41,729 bases of DNA from Saprospiraceae bacterium (GCA_020631405.1 JAHDHH010000037.1:1-41729), one strand, 5' to 3'; shown: positions 16,516-25,847, numbered from the stretch's first letter. Notes: a model not told the origin generated them from the sequence alone. Numbers and translations: made by a program.

Positions 16516-17118
16516 TTACCTATTCGTATTTAGCTCTAATCCAATTATAGGCATAAAAGCGGTTGCTTTTCCGTAGTGCTTTTTGATCGAAGGAGAAGTT
16601 CTCACTTCATAAAAATACTCATCAACACTCAGCCCTACCCTAACATGCAATTTTTTAGTAATAGCATACAATAGATCGCAACCCAAGCCAAATACTGATC
16701 CACTTGTACTTCCTTGATTCTTGAGGTTTGTCAATCCCACTTTCAGTTTAGGTATCGCTGTAAATTTTCTATTAATAGGCAGTCCATATCTTACTAGTAT
16801 TCCACCTGAGGTGGCTTTACTGCGTGATGCATTGACATAATATCTATCAGTAACCGGTGCTTTTGAAAAATAGTAATAATACAGGATGTCCAGTCTTTTG
16901 AACGAAGAAATTCCAATATTGAATTCATAAGCATCCCAGCTACCATGAGCTATGTTATTGATGTGTTCTCCAAAAAACAGAGGTTTGCAGGCATTATAAC
17001 TCAAAACAAAGCCATGTTTATTTGCTTTCAATTCATCCGACTGACCTTGCACAGGTTTGTAACAACAGCATAGCACCATAAGTACAAGGGTAATTACTTG
17101 TATTAATTTAGAACTCAT
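16516..17118 (-). CDS. Exported beta-strand-rich (outer-membrane-like) protein
   Basis: 200 residues with a signal peptide (about 1-25, ending KPVQGQ). The mature part alternates polar and hydrophobic residues in short strands (GGILVRYGLPI, AIPKLKVGLTNL, SVFGLGCDLLYAI, LHVRVGLSVDEYFYEV) and ends MPIIGLELNTNR, as in small eight-stranded outer-membrane barrels of Bacteroidota. No specific family is recognised. Its start overlaps the end of the upstream lipoprotein gene by 11 nt, so the two are co-translated. Confidence 0.65.
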   Translation of the reverse strand: MSSKLIQVITLVLMVLCCCYKPVQGQSDELKANKHGFVLSYNACKPLFFGEHINNIAHGSWDAYEFNIGISSFKRLDILYYYYFSKAPVTDRYYVNASRSKATSGGILVRYGLPINRKFTAIPKLKVGLTNLKNQGSTSGSVFGLGCDLLYAITKKLHVRVGLSVDEYFYEVRTSPSIKKHYGKATAFMPIIGLELNTNR

Positions 17119-17770
17119 AATCGTAAGATTCTAAGCCAATAACAAGTGTAGTATCTATCCATTCGGCTTGGTCTGAATAAGAAAGGGTTACCTGACTATT
17201 CAATGGGACTCTAAGGCTAGTAACATACTCTATGTTATTGAACACCCTTAATCCTAGCAATGGATATGGATTTCCCTCTTGATCAATTCTACCATCATGT
17301 GATATATCGCATGAATAGTTGAACTCTGTATTGTTAATTAAGTTAAGGTTCACCGCTGGTGACAAAGTTGCATTGAGTACTAATTCATAATCTTGCGAAT
17401 CATCAGTGGAAATCAAGACTTCTTTCATTTGCAATATACTATCAGTCTCTAACTGATATAAATCTCTTAATGCAACCGAATTAACAGCTATAATTCTTAA
17501 GTCCGTATTGGCTCCGGTAAAGATGCATGAGTAGTAGCCATTTTGATCAGTTACCGTACTATTTGTTAATCCTTCTGAAGTTTCTGCGTAAGAGTCAATC
17601 CAAGTACTATTAACTGATAGTGGGACATTTGCCAAAGGGTTGCCATTCTCATCCGATATTACTCCGCTGATGAAGTATTTTTCAGACCCGTCAAACTCAA
17701 ACCGTTCTTCACATTCTGTACAGCTAGTGATTAGCAGTACACATACAAAAATAAAAAAGTTGTTTTTCAT
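17108..17770 (-). CDS. Lipoprotein with carboxypeptidase-regulatory-like domain
   Basis: 220 residues. The lipobox is LITSC (Cys17). Residues about 30-110 (YFISGVISDENGNPLANVPLSVN...GYYSCIFTG) form a CarboxypepD_reg-like beta-sandwich, common in Bacteroidota surface proteins and in the N-termini of TonB-dependent receptors. The remainder is unassigned beta-rich sequence. It is paired with the overlapping beta-strand-rich gene downstream. The role is unknown; envelope structure or binding is likely. Confidence 0.7.
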   Translation of the reverse strand: MKNNFFIFVCVLLITSCTECEERFEFDGSEKYFISGVISDENGNPLANVPLSVNSTWIDSYAETSEGLTNSTVTDQNGYYSCIFTGANTDLRIIAVNSVALRDLYQLETDSILQMKEVLISTDDSQDYELVLNATLSPAVNLNLINNTEFNYSCDISHDGRIDQEGNPYPLLGLRVFNNIEYVTSLRVPLNSQVTLSYSDQAEWIDTTLVIGLESYDYEF

Positions 17771-17864
17771 GATTGATCCAATGATTGTAAGTAAGACGAT
17801 ACAGGTTGCTTATTGCTTTGGTCATTACCTACCAAGATTATCATTGATTCATTCAACTAATACT

Positions 17865-19166
17865 TTAGCTTCTTTCCATCAACCAAGCTTTAAACCCATC
17901 AAAATCATTTCCTAGCTGATGAGCCTCTTTTGTCTTATCCTGCAAGTCTGCAAGTCGTTTAGGAATATCTACTTTAGTTGAAATAGCCTCTTCAACTGTA
18001 CCTAAGAACTTACTTGGGTGAGCTGTTTCTAAGACTGTGACATGGGCATTTTTATTAACTTCTGCAATGTATTGCTTAGCAGCCAGAAAGCCTACTGCGC
18101 CATGTGGGTCAGCGACATAGCCCTTGTCGGAGTGAATGGTTTTCATTTCCACCATTGTTGAGGCATCATCATAAGCATAGCCAGAGATATGCTTTGCCAT
18201 ATCTTGGTGACTGAGGTCAAAGAGGTGCTGCATCCTAGTAAAGTTGGATGGAGCTCCTACATCCATAGCATTGGATATGGTAGCGACCGATGGCTTAGGC
18301 TGATAGTCTCCAGATTGTAGGTAGTCAGGGACCACTTTGTTCAAGTTAGTAGCCGCGATGAAATGGTCTATCGGCAATCCCATGCGTTGAGCAAGGAGTC
18401 CTGCAGTAAGGTTTCCAAAATTGCCACTAGGTATACAGAAGACATTTGTTTGATCCCTATTGAGTTGCTTGAAGGCTTCGAAGTAGTAAAAAGACTGAGG
18501 TATAAGTCTAGCAATATTAATAGAATTAGCTGAACTAAGGTTGTACTTGGTCTTGAGCTCTGAGTCAAGGAAGGCAGTCTTGACAAGCGCTTGACAATCA
18601 TCAAAACTACCTTGAATTTCACAAGCTGTGATATTGCCTCCTAGCGTAGTCAATTGCTTCTCTTGGAGGTCACTGACCCTACCACTTGGATAGAGGATTA
18701 CCACTTCTATCCCTGGTGTATTATAAAAGCCTGCAGCTACAGCACCACCAGTATCTCCACTTGTCGCAACTAGTATTGTCAACTTACTATCATCGCCTTT
18801 ACTGAAGTGAGACATCAGCTGGGCCATATATCTTGCACCAAAATCTTTGAATGCCAAGGACGGACCATGAAACAGCTCAAGTGTTGATATTTGATCATAA
18901 ACTGGAACAACAGGAGCTGGAAAATTGATTGCTCGTTCGCAAATCTTCCATAAATCGAAGTTAGAAATATAGTCCCCAAACAATGCCTTAGACACTTGAA
19001 ATGCAATCTCCGGAAAGGTAAAATGCTCCAAGTTATCAAGGAAGGCTTGAGGCGCTTTGGCAATCTCAATTGGCATATATAGGCCTTTGTCATCAGCCAA
19101 TGACTTCAACACTGCTTGTTTCAGTTCAACAATGTTAGACTTGTTATTTGTAGAGTAGAGTTTCAT
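17865..19166 (-). CDS. thrC: Threonine synthase
   Basis: 433 residues. It converts O-phosphohomoserine to threonine using PLP. The PLP lysine is K107 in FHGPSLAFKDFGARYM, preceded by the family N-terminus MKLYSTNN. Other family segments are ATSGDTGGAVAAGFYN, FCIPSGNFGNLTAGLLAQRMGLP and DPHGAVGFLAAKQY. It is the last gene of the metZ-metX-thrA-thrB-thrC series, separated from thrB by 148 nt that hold a possible small ORF. Confidence 0.97.
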   Translation of the reverse strand: MKLYSTNNKSNIVELKQAVLKSLADDKGLYMPIEIAKAPQAFLDNLEHFTFPEIAFQVSKALFGDYISNFDLWKICERAINFPAPVVPVYDQISTLELFHGPSLAFKDFGARYMAQLMSHFSKGDDSKLTILVATSGDTGGAVAAGFYNTPGIEVVILYPSGRVSDLQEKQLTTLGGNITACEIQGSFDDCQALVKTAFLDSELKTKYNLSSANSINIARLIPQSFYYFEAFKQLNRDQTNVFCIPSGNFGNLTAGLLAQRMGLPIDHFIAATNLNKVVPDYLQSGDYQPKPSVATISNAMDVGAPSNFTRMQHLFDLSHQDMAKHISGYAYDDASTMVEMKTIHSDKGYVADPHGAVGFLAAKQYIAEVNKNAHVTVLETAHPSKFLGTVEEAISTKVDIPKRLADLQDKTKEAHQLGNDFDGFKAWLMERS

Positions 19167-19172
19167 ATGTTG

Positions 19173-19268
19173 CTATTCAATCGTAATCTTATAAATTCCT
19201 TCCATTTTAATAGAAGGTTGGGTTAACATCGATGCAGTTTTACTAACTACCTGTGGTTTGTTATTCAT
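19173..19268 (-). CDS. Possible 31-residue small ORF between thrB and thrC
   Basis: The minus strand has an ATG at 19268 and a TAG at 19173-19175, giving a peptide beginning MNNKPQVVSK and ending YKITIE. It starts 46 nt after the thrB stop and ends 6 nt before the thrC ATG, so it fills most of the gap in phase with operon spacing. It has no run of Thr, Ile or Met codons as a classical attenuator leader would, and no hairpin-plus-T-run follows. It may be a small protein, a translational-coupling leader for thrC, or chance. Confidence 0.3.
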   Translation of the reverse strand: MNNKPQVVSKTASMLTQPSIKMEGIYKITIE

Positions 19269-19314
19269 TTAATTATAAAAGCCTGTAATCTATTTACTCC
19301 TTCAATTTAATCCA

Positions 19315-20247
19315 CTAATATAGCTGTACAGCCCCTTCAGTATTGATTTTTGAAACAAAGCAGTCTGCATCAATACCTGTATTATTTAAATGTTGCTTAC
19401 TCTTTGCGACAATTGTATTAGCAATAGCTTCATCCTTGCAAAGAGCAAACATAGATGGGCCAGCTCCACTTATACTGAACCCAATAGCTTGGTTGAATAG
19501 GGCAATCTCTTTCAACGCATAGAATTCTGGAATAAGCTTAGCTCGCTGAGGTTCAATCACTAGATCATTAAGACTACGACTCATGAGATCAAGATCAGCG
19601 TTGTATAAGCTAGCTACAAATGCTGCGATATTGCCTGTCTGACCGATGAAGTCGTCAAGGCCAACCTTATCACTTAAGATACTTCGAGACTCACTAGTTA
19701 AGATCTCAATATGTGGATAGATCATAGCAATATATAACCCTTTCGGTATCGGCAACTGGATAATATCTAAATCAGTGTTAGACCTAATTAAAATGATTCC
19801 ACCAAGCAAACTCGGTGCTACATTGTCAGCATGGTAAGCTCCATCAGCTTTTTGCTCTCCCTCTACTGAGAATTTTAGAATTTGAGCCTTGGTTAGCGGG
19901 TGACCTAGATAGGCATTGACTGCATACACCCCCGCAACAGAACTCGCTGCGCTTGATCCAAGCCCCGTACCCATTGCCATCTTTTTGTGGATCTCCATTT
20001 CTATTGGTAGATCTTCTTTGCCTAGGTGTTTGAGGAGTTGCAAGGCAGCGAAACTTGCAGTGTTTTTTATTGGATCTGTCGGTAAGAGACCCTTGTCGCC
20101 AGTAATCTTGCTTATCGTAATACCAGGAACACTACCCTCTCTGACAACGACCTCATCACCTGGACTGTCCAATGCAAGACCCAGAATATCATAACCCACT
20201 GCGAGATTAGCCACTGATGCTGGAGCAAATACTTTGACTTCTTTCAT
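19315..20247 (-). CDS. thrB: Homoserine kinase
   Basis: About 310 residues from MKEVKVFAPASVANLAVGYD. It phosphorylates homoserine with ATP for threonine synthase. The GHMP-kinase ATP loop MGTGLGSSAASS lies at about 92-103, and the C-terminal motif is SGAGPSMFAL. The frame extends 8 codons upstream to 20271, overlapping thrA, but the family N-terminus begins at 20247, 4 nt after the thrA stop, so that start is chosen. Confidence 0.95.
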   Translation of the reverse strand: MKEVKVFAPASVANLAVGYDILGLALDSPGDEVVVREGSVPGITISKITGDKGLLPTDPIKNTASFAALQLLKHLGKEDLPIEMEIHKKMAMGTGLGSSAASSVAGVYAVNAYLGHPLTKAQILKFSVEGEQKADGAYHADNVAPSLLGGIILIRSNTDLDIIQLPIPKGLYIAMIYPHIEILTSESRSILSDKVGLDDFIGQTGNIAAFVASLYNADLDLMSRSLNDLVIEPQRAKLIPEFYALKEIALFNQAIGFSISGAGPSMFALCKDEAIANTIVAKSKQHLNNTGIDADCFVSKINTEGAVQLY

Positions 20248-20251
20248 CTTC

Positions 20252-22714
20252 TTAGACTGCTTTGTTTGCAATGGATACTATCTCTGCGAACACTCCTGCA
20301 GCAGTCACATCTGCACCTGCTCCTGGACCTTTGATCACAAGTGGTCTAGTATTGTACCTATCCGTTTTGATTACTAACATATTGTCGCTGCCCGCTAAGT
20401 TGTAGAATGGACTATCTGCCCCTACTGTTTTCATGCCAATACTACACTTGCCTTTCTCCAAGCTTGCTATGAATCTGAGTTTACCACCTTGAGCTTCAGC
20501 CTTTGCTGCTAGCTTGTCAAAATGATCGTCCATGCCTTTCAATTCAGTAAAAAACTCTTCTACTGTATTTGCTGACAAGCATGCCTTATTCAAAATGCCT
20601 TTGAGTTTAACATCTGACATATTGACTTTGTAACCAGCCTCCCTAGCCAGGATGGTAATCTTACGCTTGACATCAGACCCACTTAAGTCATCCCTCGGAT
20701 CTGGTTCTGTAAGCCCGAGAGTCTTAGCTTCCTTGACTACTTCACTGAACTGTTTACCTGGTTCGAAAGAATTGAATATATAAGAGATTGACCCTGAAAG
20801 TACAGCTTCCAATGACTGAATAGTATCACCACTTGACACTAGGTTCTCTATCGTTGTAATGACTGGTAAACCTGCTCCTACATTCGTTTCATAAAGGAAT
20901 GATACCTTACGCTTCTTTGCTATTGCTTTGAGCTTTTGGTAGTTTTTGTATTTTGATGATGTCGCTACCTTATTCGGTGTAACAATGGAAATATTGGCAT
21001 CCAATACATCCAGATAGAGTTCTGGGATACGACTATTAGCTGTATTGTCTAGGAAGATAGAGTTAGGTAGGTTCAAATTCTTCATCTTACCGACAAAGTT
21101 ACTTGGACTTGACTTGGATTGAGACTTGCTGAGATCGGTCTTCCAATTTTCGAAATCTATTCCTGCTTCATCAATCCACATGGTTTTAGAATTGGCAATA
21201 CCTATGAGTTTGATATTGATGTTTTTCTCTTCCTTAAGCTTGTCTGCATGTTGGGCAATTTGCTTAATCAAAGTACCTCCAATCAATCCTACTCCTACCA
21301 TAAAGAGGTTGATATCTACTGATTGAGACAAGAAAAATGAATCATGAATCAAGTTCAATGCCTTGACCTCATCCTTGGACGATACCACAAAAGAGATATT
21401 ATACTCTGACGAACCTTGGGCTATGGCGACAACGTTGATACCTTCTTTGCCTAGCGATGAAAATAACTTACCTGCAACACCAGGTTGATTCCTCATCTTT
21501 TCACTGACTATAGCTACTATACTTAAGTTATCCTCTATTTCGATGGGATTGATGAGTTTATCAGCGATTTCATTTTTGAATGCCTGATCAATTGCCTTCT
21601 TTGCCTTCTTGGCATCCTCGCTTTTTATTGCAAAACTAATAGCATACTCCGATGAACCCTGGGTAATCAAAATGACATTGATTTGCTCCTGGGCTAGAGA
21701 AGAAAATAACCTAGCAGCAATCCCGGGTATTCCTACCATGCCAGAGCCTTGTAGTCTAAGTAGGGCATTACCTGACATAGAGCTCAAGCCCGTAATCTCA
21801 TTCTTCTTTGACTTATCAACCTTGTTAGTAATCTCCGTTCCTGGAAAGTCAGGATTGAATGTATTCTTGATATAGATCGGAATATTTTTACTCAATGCTG
21901 GCTGAATAGTCGGTGGATAGATGACCTTAGCACCAAAATGAGACAGCTCCATAGCCTCCCTGTAAGACAGCCTAGGCACTGTAAAGGTCTTGCTTACCTT
22001 CCTAGGATCAGTTGTCAATACACCATCTACGTCGGTCCAGATTTCGAGTCGTTTAGCCTTCAATGCCCCAGCTAAGATTGCTGCGGTATAGTCAGACCCG
22101 CCTCTCCCTAGCGTAGTGGTCAAGCCTCCAATATCCGAAGCTATGAATCCGGTAACCACATGTAATTGCTTAGGGTTTGCTTTGTAATATTTTTTTACTC
22201 TCTTTTCGGTCTCCTTGATATTGACATTCGCATTTTGAAATGACTTATCAGTCACTATTAGCTTTCGAGCATCAAGGTACTCGCTTGGAATACCAAATTG
22301 CGTTAAGGCTTTTGCAATAATGAAAGCTGAATTTCTCTCGCCAAAACTCAATACATAGTCAGCTGTACGAGGAGAACATTCTCTAACTAAAAAGATACCA
22401 TTGAGCAAATTCTCCAAGACATCGTGGTTAGCAATAAGATCTGGGGCAATCTCCTTATAATTGTCAGAGGATAAAAGTGCTTTGGCTGTAGCCAAGTGCC
22501 TCTTTCTGAATGCGTTAAACACTTCTATATACTCGTCATTACCTTTAGCAGCCAGCTTACTCATCGATACTAACTCATCCGTGACACCACCTAAGGCCGA
22601 TACAACTATAGTGTATGGCCCATTACCCTCAAATTGAGTATTGAGAATATCAGCTACCTTTCTGATATTCGTAGCATTCTTTACCGATGTTCCTCCAAAT
22701 TTTAAAACCTTCAT
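20252..22714 (-). CDS. thrA: Bifunctional aspartokinase / homoserine dehydrogenase
   Basis: 820 residues, the usual length for ThrA fusions. The aspartate kinase domain (about 1-295) begins MKVLKFGGTSV and contains GFIASDIGGLTTTLGRGGSD. Two ACT domains follow, each with a QGSSEY signature (about 315-385 and 397-465), the usual site of amino-acid feedback. The homoserine dehydrogenase domain has a dinucleotide fold GVGLIGG at 474-480 and the motifs YETNVGAGLP and GLTEPDPRDDLSGSDVKRK. It makes homoserine for both the threonine and methionine branches. It begins 4 nt after metX. Confidence 0.97.
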   Translation of the reverse strand: MKVLKFGGTSVKNATNIRKVADILNTQFEGNGPYTIVVSALGGVTDELVSMSKLAAKGNDEYIEVFNAFRKRHLATAKALLSSDNYKEIAPDLIANHDVLENLLNGIFLVRECSPRTADYVLSFGERNSAFIIAKALTQFGIPSEYLDARKLIVTDKSFQNANVNIKETEKRVKKYYKANPKQLHVVTGFIASDIGGLTTTLGRGGSDYTAAILAGALKAKRLEIWTDVDGVLTTDPRKVSKTFTVPRLSYREAMELSHFGAKVIYPPTIQPALSKNIPIYIKNTFNPDFPGTEITNKVDKSKKNEITGLSSMSGNALLRLQGSGMVGIPGIAARLFSSLAQEQINVILITQGSSEYAISFAIKSEDAKKAKKAIDQAFKNEIADKLINPIEIEDNLSIVAIVSEKMRNQPGVAGKLFSSLGKEGINVVAIAQGSSEYNISFVVSSKDEVKALNLIHDSFFLSQSVDINLFMVGVGLIGGTLIKQIAQHADKLKEEKNINIKLIGIANSKTMWIDEAGIDFENWKTDLSKSQSKSSPSNFVGKMKNLNLPNSIFLDNTANSRIPELYLDVLDANISIVTPNKVATSSKYKNYQKLKAIAKKRKVSFLYETNVGAGLPVITTIENLVSSGDTIQSLEAVLSGSISYIFNSFEPGKQFSEVVKEAKTLGLTEPDPRDDLSGSDVKRKITILAREAGYKVNMSDVKLKGILNKACLSANTVEEFFTELKGMDDHFDKLAAKAEAQGGKLRFIASLEKGKCSIGMKTVGADSPFYNLAGSDNMLVIKTDRYNTRPLVIKGPGAGADVTAAGVFAEIVSIANKAV

Positions 22715-22718
22715 TCTT

Positions 22719-23696
22719 CTATACTTCTGTGATAAAATTTCTTATACAATGTGACAATGCTTTTGTCTCTAATAAAAATCCATCATGTCCGTGAATTGAT
22801 GGAATTTCGTAATATGTACCTAGTGGCAACAACTTTGCCATTTCTTCTTGACTTTTTGGGGTGACCAATTGATCAGTAGCGATAGCTATGACCGCGGTCT
22901 TAATATTTATCTGTTGTAAGGCTGAGGCAATACCGCCTCGACCTCTTCCTATATCATGGGTATCCATCCACTTAGTCAGGTGGTAGTAAGCGATTGAGTC
23001 AAATCTTTTTGCAAATTTTTCACCTTGATACCTCATGTATGACGACACTTTGAAGTCGTCTAACTTACTCTCTTCTTCTCTTTGAGTAGAATTGAATGAC
23101 TCAATAGTACGATAGTTAAGCATGCCTACAGCCCTTGCTGTTTTGAGGCCTTGCTGACTCTCTTGACTTGTCCCAATATAGGGGTCAGCAAGCAAGGCCA
23201 TACGTTGGACTTCGTGTATGGCGATAGACCATTCGCTTTCTTTTGGTGCTGAAGCAATTACTATTAAGTGATCTATCTTCCCTTCGAATGCATAAGCGAA
23301 CTCCATCGCTTGACTCCCACCACACGATCCTCCAATACAGGTATGGATGCGATTGATTCCTAAGTGTCTGGCCAATTGTAATTCTGCATTGACGGTATCC
23401 CTTATTGTAAATAGAGGATGGTCAAGACTGTCCGGTCTATAACTTCCATAAGGAGAGCCAATGATATTGACACAAATAATATAATGTTCCTCTGCATTGA
23501 ATAAGCAATCTTCTCCAAACAATCCAGGCCACCACGACATGACATCTGAGTTAGCCGTAAGCGCATGGAATACCCATATCACATTCGATTGGTCTGTATT
23601 CAACTTTCCAAACGTCGAGTAATCAAGATGTAACCTATCTATCACATGCCCCGACTCTAAGACAAATGGTTCTTCTATGGTAAATACCTGCTTCAT
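22719..23696 (-). CDS. metX: Homoserine O-acyltransferase (MetX, alpha/beta-hydrolase family)
   Basis: 325 residues, shorter than many MetX proteins (about 350-380). It acylates homoserine to activate it for methionine synthesis. The nucleophile elbow reads GGSCGGSQAMEFA with Ser124, against the usual GGSMGGMQALEW. VFHALTANSDVMSWWPGLFG matches the family's HALTG...WW region, and the C-terminal Asp/His pair appears in ATDQLVTP and HGHDGFL. Acetyl- and succinyl-CoA use cannot be told apart by eye. Its start overlaps the metZ stop (ATGA). Confidence 0.9.
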   Translation of the reverse strand: MKQVFTIEEPFVLESGHVIDRLHLDYSTFGKLNTDQSNVIWVFHALTANSDVMSWWPGLFGEDCLFNAEEHYIICVNIIGSPYGSYRPDSLDHPLFTIRDTVNAELQLARHLGINRIHTCIGGSCGGSQAMEFAYAFEGKIDHLIVIASAPKESEWSIAIHEVQRMALLADPYIGTSQESQQGLKTARAVGMLNYRTIESFNSTQREEESKLDDFKVSSYMRYQGEKFAKRFDSIAYYHLTKWMDTHDIGRGRGGIASALQQINIKTAVIAIATDQLVTPKSQEEMAKLLPLGTYYEIPSIHGHDGFLLETKALSHCIRNFITEV

Positions 23697-24871
23697 GGCT
23701 TTGACATTAAGATAGCTTGGTCAATGTCTCTTATAATATCTTCGATATGCTCTAGGCCAACCGAGAATCTTAAGAAACCTGGAGTAATCTCAGCACTTAA
23801 TTGATCTGCTTCCGATAGCTTGCTGTGAGTAGTGGAAGCTGGATGAGTAGCTATACTTCTGGTGTCTCCAAGGTTGGCAGTGAGAGTATGCATACTCAGG
23901 GCATTGAGAAACTTAGCTGCCCTTTCTTTGCCTCCTTTTATCTGGCAACCGACAAGTCCACCACCCTGACTCATCTGAGTGATTGCTACTTCATACAGTG
24001 GGTTTGATTCCAAATGTGGATAGTAAGTATGCTCAATCTCAGAGTGATCTTGGAGGAAGTTCGCTAATGTAGCAGCATTAGCACAGTGTCTATCCATCCT
24101 AACGGCCAGTGTTTCTAAGGACTTTGAGAGTACCCAGGCATTAAATGGAGAAAGAGCTGCCCCTGTACGCCTAATATATTCGTAACACTTCGCTACAAGA
24201 TCTGTATGACCTACGATACCTCCGCCTAGTACTCGACCTTGACCATCAATATACTTAGTTGCAGAATGAATTACCAAGTCTGCTCCAAACTTGATTGGCT
24301 GCTGCAAATAAGGTGTAGCAAAGCAATTATCTACTGAGAATATAATGTCGTTTGCCTTACATAGACTACCCAAAAAGGTCATATCAAGGGTAGACAAAGT
24401 AGGATTAGATGGAGTCTCTATGAAGAGCATAGCTGTCTTCTGGGTTACTGCCGACTCCCAACTTAGATTGTCATGAGGTGATACATAGGTTACCGAAATA
24501 TTCATCTTGGGAAGGATGGTATCTAAGATATATTTTGAATTCCCAAAGATAGACTTGCTCGATATGACATGGTCTCCTGGGTTGAGCAAGGCTAGAAATG
24601 AAGTACTCACAGCTGCCATCCCTGATGCTGTGACTATACCGTCTTCTGCTCCCTCTAGTAGAGTCAATTTCTTAGCAAGTTCTGTAGTGTTTGGGTTAGA
24701 AAATCTCGAATACAAATTACCTGCTTGACCTTGGAATAAAGCTGCGCCTTCTTCAGCTGTTTCAAAAGTAAAACTTGAAGTAAGGAAGAGTGGATTAGAG
24801 TGCTCCTTTTGTTGAGTTTGCTCTAGTTGAGTCCGAATCGCCTGTGTTTCAAAATGCAAATGATGTCCCAT
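23693..24871 (-). CDS. metZ: O-acylhomoserine sulfhydrylase (MetZ-type, Cys/Met PLP family)
   Basis: About 392 residues from MGHHLHFETQAIRTQ. It is a PLP enzyme that makes homocysteine from acylhomoserine and sulfide. The PLP lysine is K206 in HSATKYIDGQGRVLGG, a segment typical of O-succinylhomoserine sulfhydrylases. YSRFSNPNTTELAKKLTLLEG and ETPSNPTL are family motifs. The frame opens at 24901, directly against the terminator T-run of the riboswitch, so the ATG at 24871 is preferred. It is the first gene of the SAM-riboswitch operon. A cystathionine gamma-synthase role is possible but less likely. Confidence 0.9.
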   Translation of the reverse strand: MGHHLHFETQAIRTQLEQTQQKEHSNPLFLTSSFTFETAEEGAALFQGQAGNLYSRFSNPNTTELAKKLTLLEGAEDGIVTASGMAAVSTSFLALLNPGDHVISSKSIFGNSKYILDTILPKMNISVTYVSPHDNLSWESAVTQKTAMLFIETPSNPTLSTLDMTFLGSLCKANDIIFSVDNCFATPYLQQPIKFGADLVIHSATKYIDGQGRVLGGGIVGHTDLVAKCYEYIRRTGAALSPFNAWVLSKSLETLAVRMDRHCANAATLANFLQDHSEIEHTYYPHLESNPLYEVAITQMSQGGGLVGCQIKGGKERAAKFLNALSMHTLTANLGDTRSIATHPASTTHSKLSEADQLSAEITPGFLRFSVGLEHIEDIIRDIDQAILMSKP

Positions 24872-24901
24872 TATATATAATATTTCGAAAGGAAAGAGCA
24901 T

Positions 24902-24934
24902 AAAAAAACCTCAAAGACTGTAAGTCAATGAGGT
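24902..24934 (-). terminator. Expression-platform terminator of the SAM riboswitch
   Basis: On the minus strand ACCTCA...TGAGGT pairs around an inner GACT/AGTC stem (24908-24934) and is followed by a run of seven T. It sits just after the SAM-I aptamer and before metZ, as expected for SAM-induced transcription termination. Confidence 0.88.
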
Positions 24935-24947
24935 ATATATCATATGA

Positions 24948-25045
24948 CTTATCTTGCCGCAATGAGCAGGAATTAGCACCTTCTTGTCGTAACAAGGGTT
25001 GCTAAGGTTTCCATGGGCCTTTACCCTCCACCTTTCTTGATAAGA
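24948..25045 (-). promoter_or_regulatory. SAM-I (S-box) riboswitch aptamer
   Basis: Read on the minus strand, the region contains the S-box core in order: CTTATCAAGAAAGGTGGAGG at the 5' side, GGCCCATGGAAACC, GCAACC, AAGGTGCTAATTCCTGC, then the closing GATAAG that pairs with CTTATC as P1. These are the conserved kink-turn, pseudoknot and SAM-binding segments of the SAM-I family. With the terminator next to it, it should switch off metZ-metX-thrA-thrB-thrC when SAM is abundant. Confidence 0.95.
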
Positions 25046-25192
25046 TTAAATAGTTCGATAATACTCCACTTTAGCTAAAGTGGCAAAAGGCTTTCTGTAA
25101 AGCAGGACAAATGTAATTCAAATAATGACGTATCTCCCTAATTACATAGAGAGATTATCAGAACAATTTGGTCCAATAAATGGGACACTATC

Positions 25193-25846
25193 TTATAAGT
25201 CATTGACTAACAATTTAATATCTTCGATCAACTGCTCTACTGATGCATTGTTCAGACCATTATAAATTCCTCTGATGTGCTTATTTTGATCAATCAAAAT
25301 GAAGTTTTCAGTATGAAGAAACTCATCTTCGTCTCTTTCTAAACCAAGATCTTCTTCAACAAAATATTCTCGTCTTCCAAGATTGTATATCTCTGCTTGA
25401 TCGCCAGTAACCAAGTGCCACTTCCCTGATATTGCACCTTTGTCGTCAGCATAAAGCTTAAGTTGAGGCACAGAGTCTCGTGTGGGTGTGACTGAGTGTG
25501 AAAGTAGCATTACCCTATCTTCATGCTCAAAGGCCTCTTGAATTTTTACAAAATTATCAGTCATCTTTGGGCAAATTCCAGGACAAGTCGTAAAGAAGAA
25601 ATCTGTGACATAGATCTTATTAGAGAATGTATTGCTTGTTACGGAGTTGCCATCTTGATTAGTCAAATTAAAATCAGGAATCTTGTGAAACGTATCAAGT
25701 TCTTCACTACTTGGTTTTAACCATTGTGGAGTGAAACTTGCATCATTATAATAGGGCAAAGTATTCACTCTGCTCTTATTGGGTTGTGGATTGACACAGC
25801 TCCCAAATATTATCAATACAAATAATATAATCAGTTTAGTTTGCAT
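25193..25846 (-). CDS. SCO1/SenC-family lipoprotein
   Basis: About 217 residues from MQTKLIILFVLIIFGSC, with a lipobox at Cys17. The thioredoxin fold contains TTCPGICPKM (C88-x3-C92) and a distant His178 in FLHTENFILID, together the CxxxC...H copper site of SCO proteins. SCO proteins deliver copper to, or reduce, the CuA site of cytochrome oxidase and related copper enzymes. The frame extends to 25867, but the internal ATG gives a proper signal and lies 1 nt after the MORN gene stop. It is the last gene of the YHYH cassette. Confidence 0.9.
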   Translation of the reverse strand: MQTKLIILFVLIIFGSCVNPQPNKSRVNTLPYYNDASFTPQWLKPSSEELDTFHKIPDFNLTNQDGNSVTSNTFSNKIYVTDFFFTTCPGICPKMTDNFVKIQEAFEHEDRVMLLSHSVTPTRDSVPQLKLYADDKGAISGKWHLVTGDQAEIYNLGRREYFVEEDLGLERDEDEFLHTENFILIDQNKHIRGIYNGLNNASVEQLIEDIKLLVNDL

Positions 25847-25847
25847 A

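Noticed and set aside
24872..24901. Longer start for metZ
   Set aside because: The upstream ATG abuts the riboswitch terminator T-run, and the added residues are not family-like.
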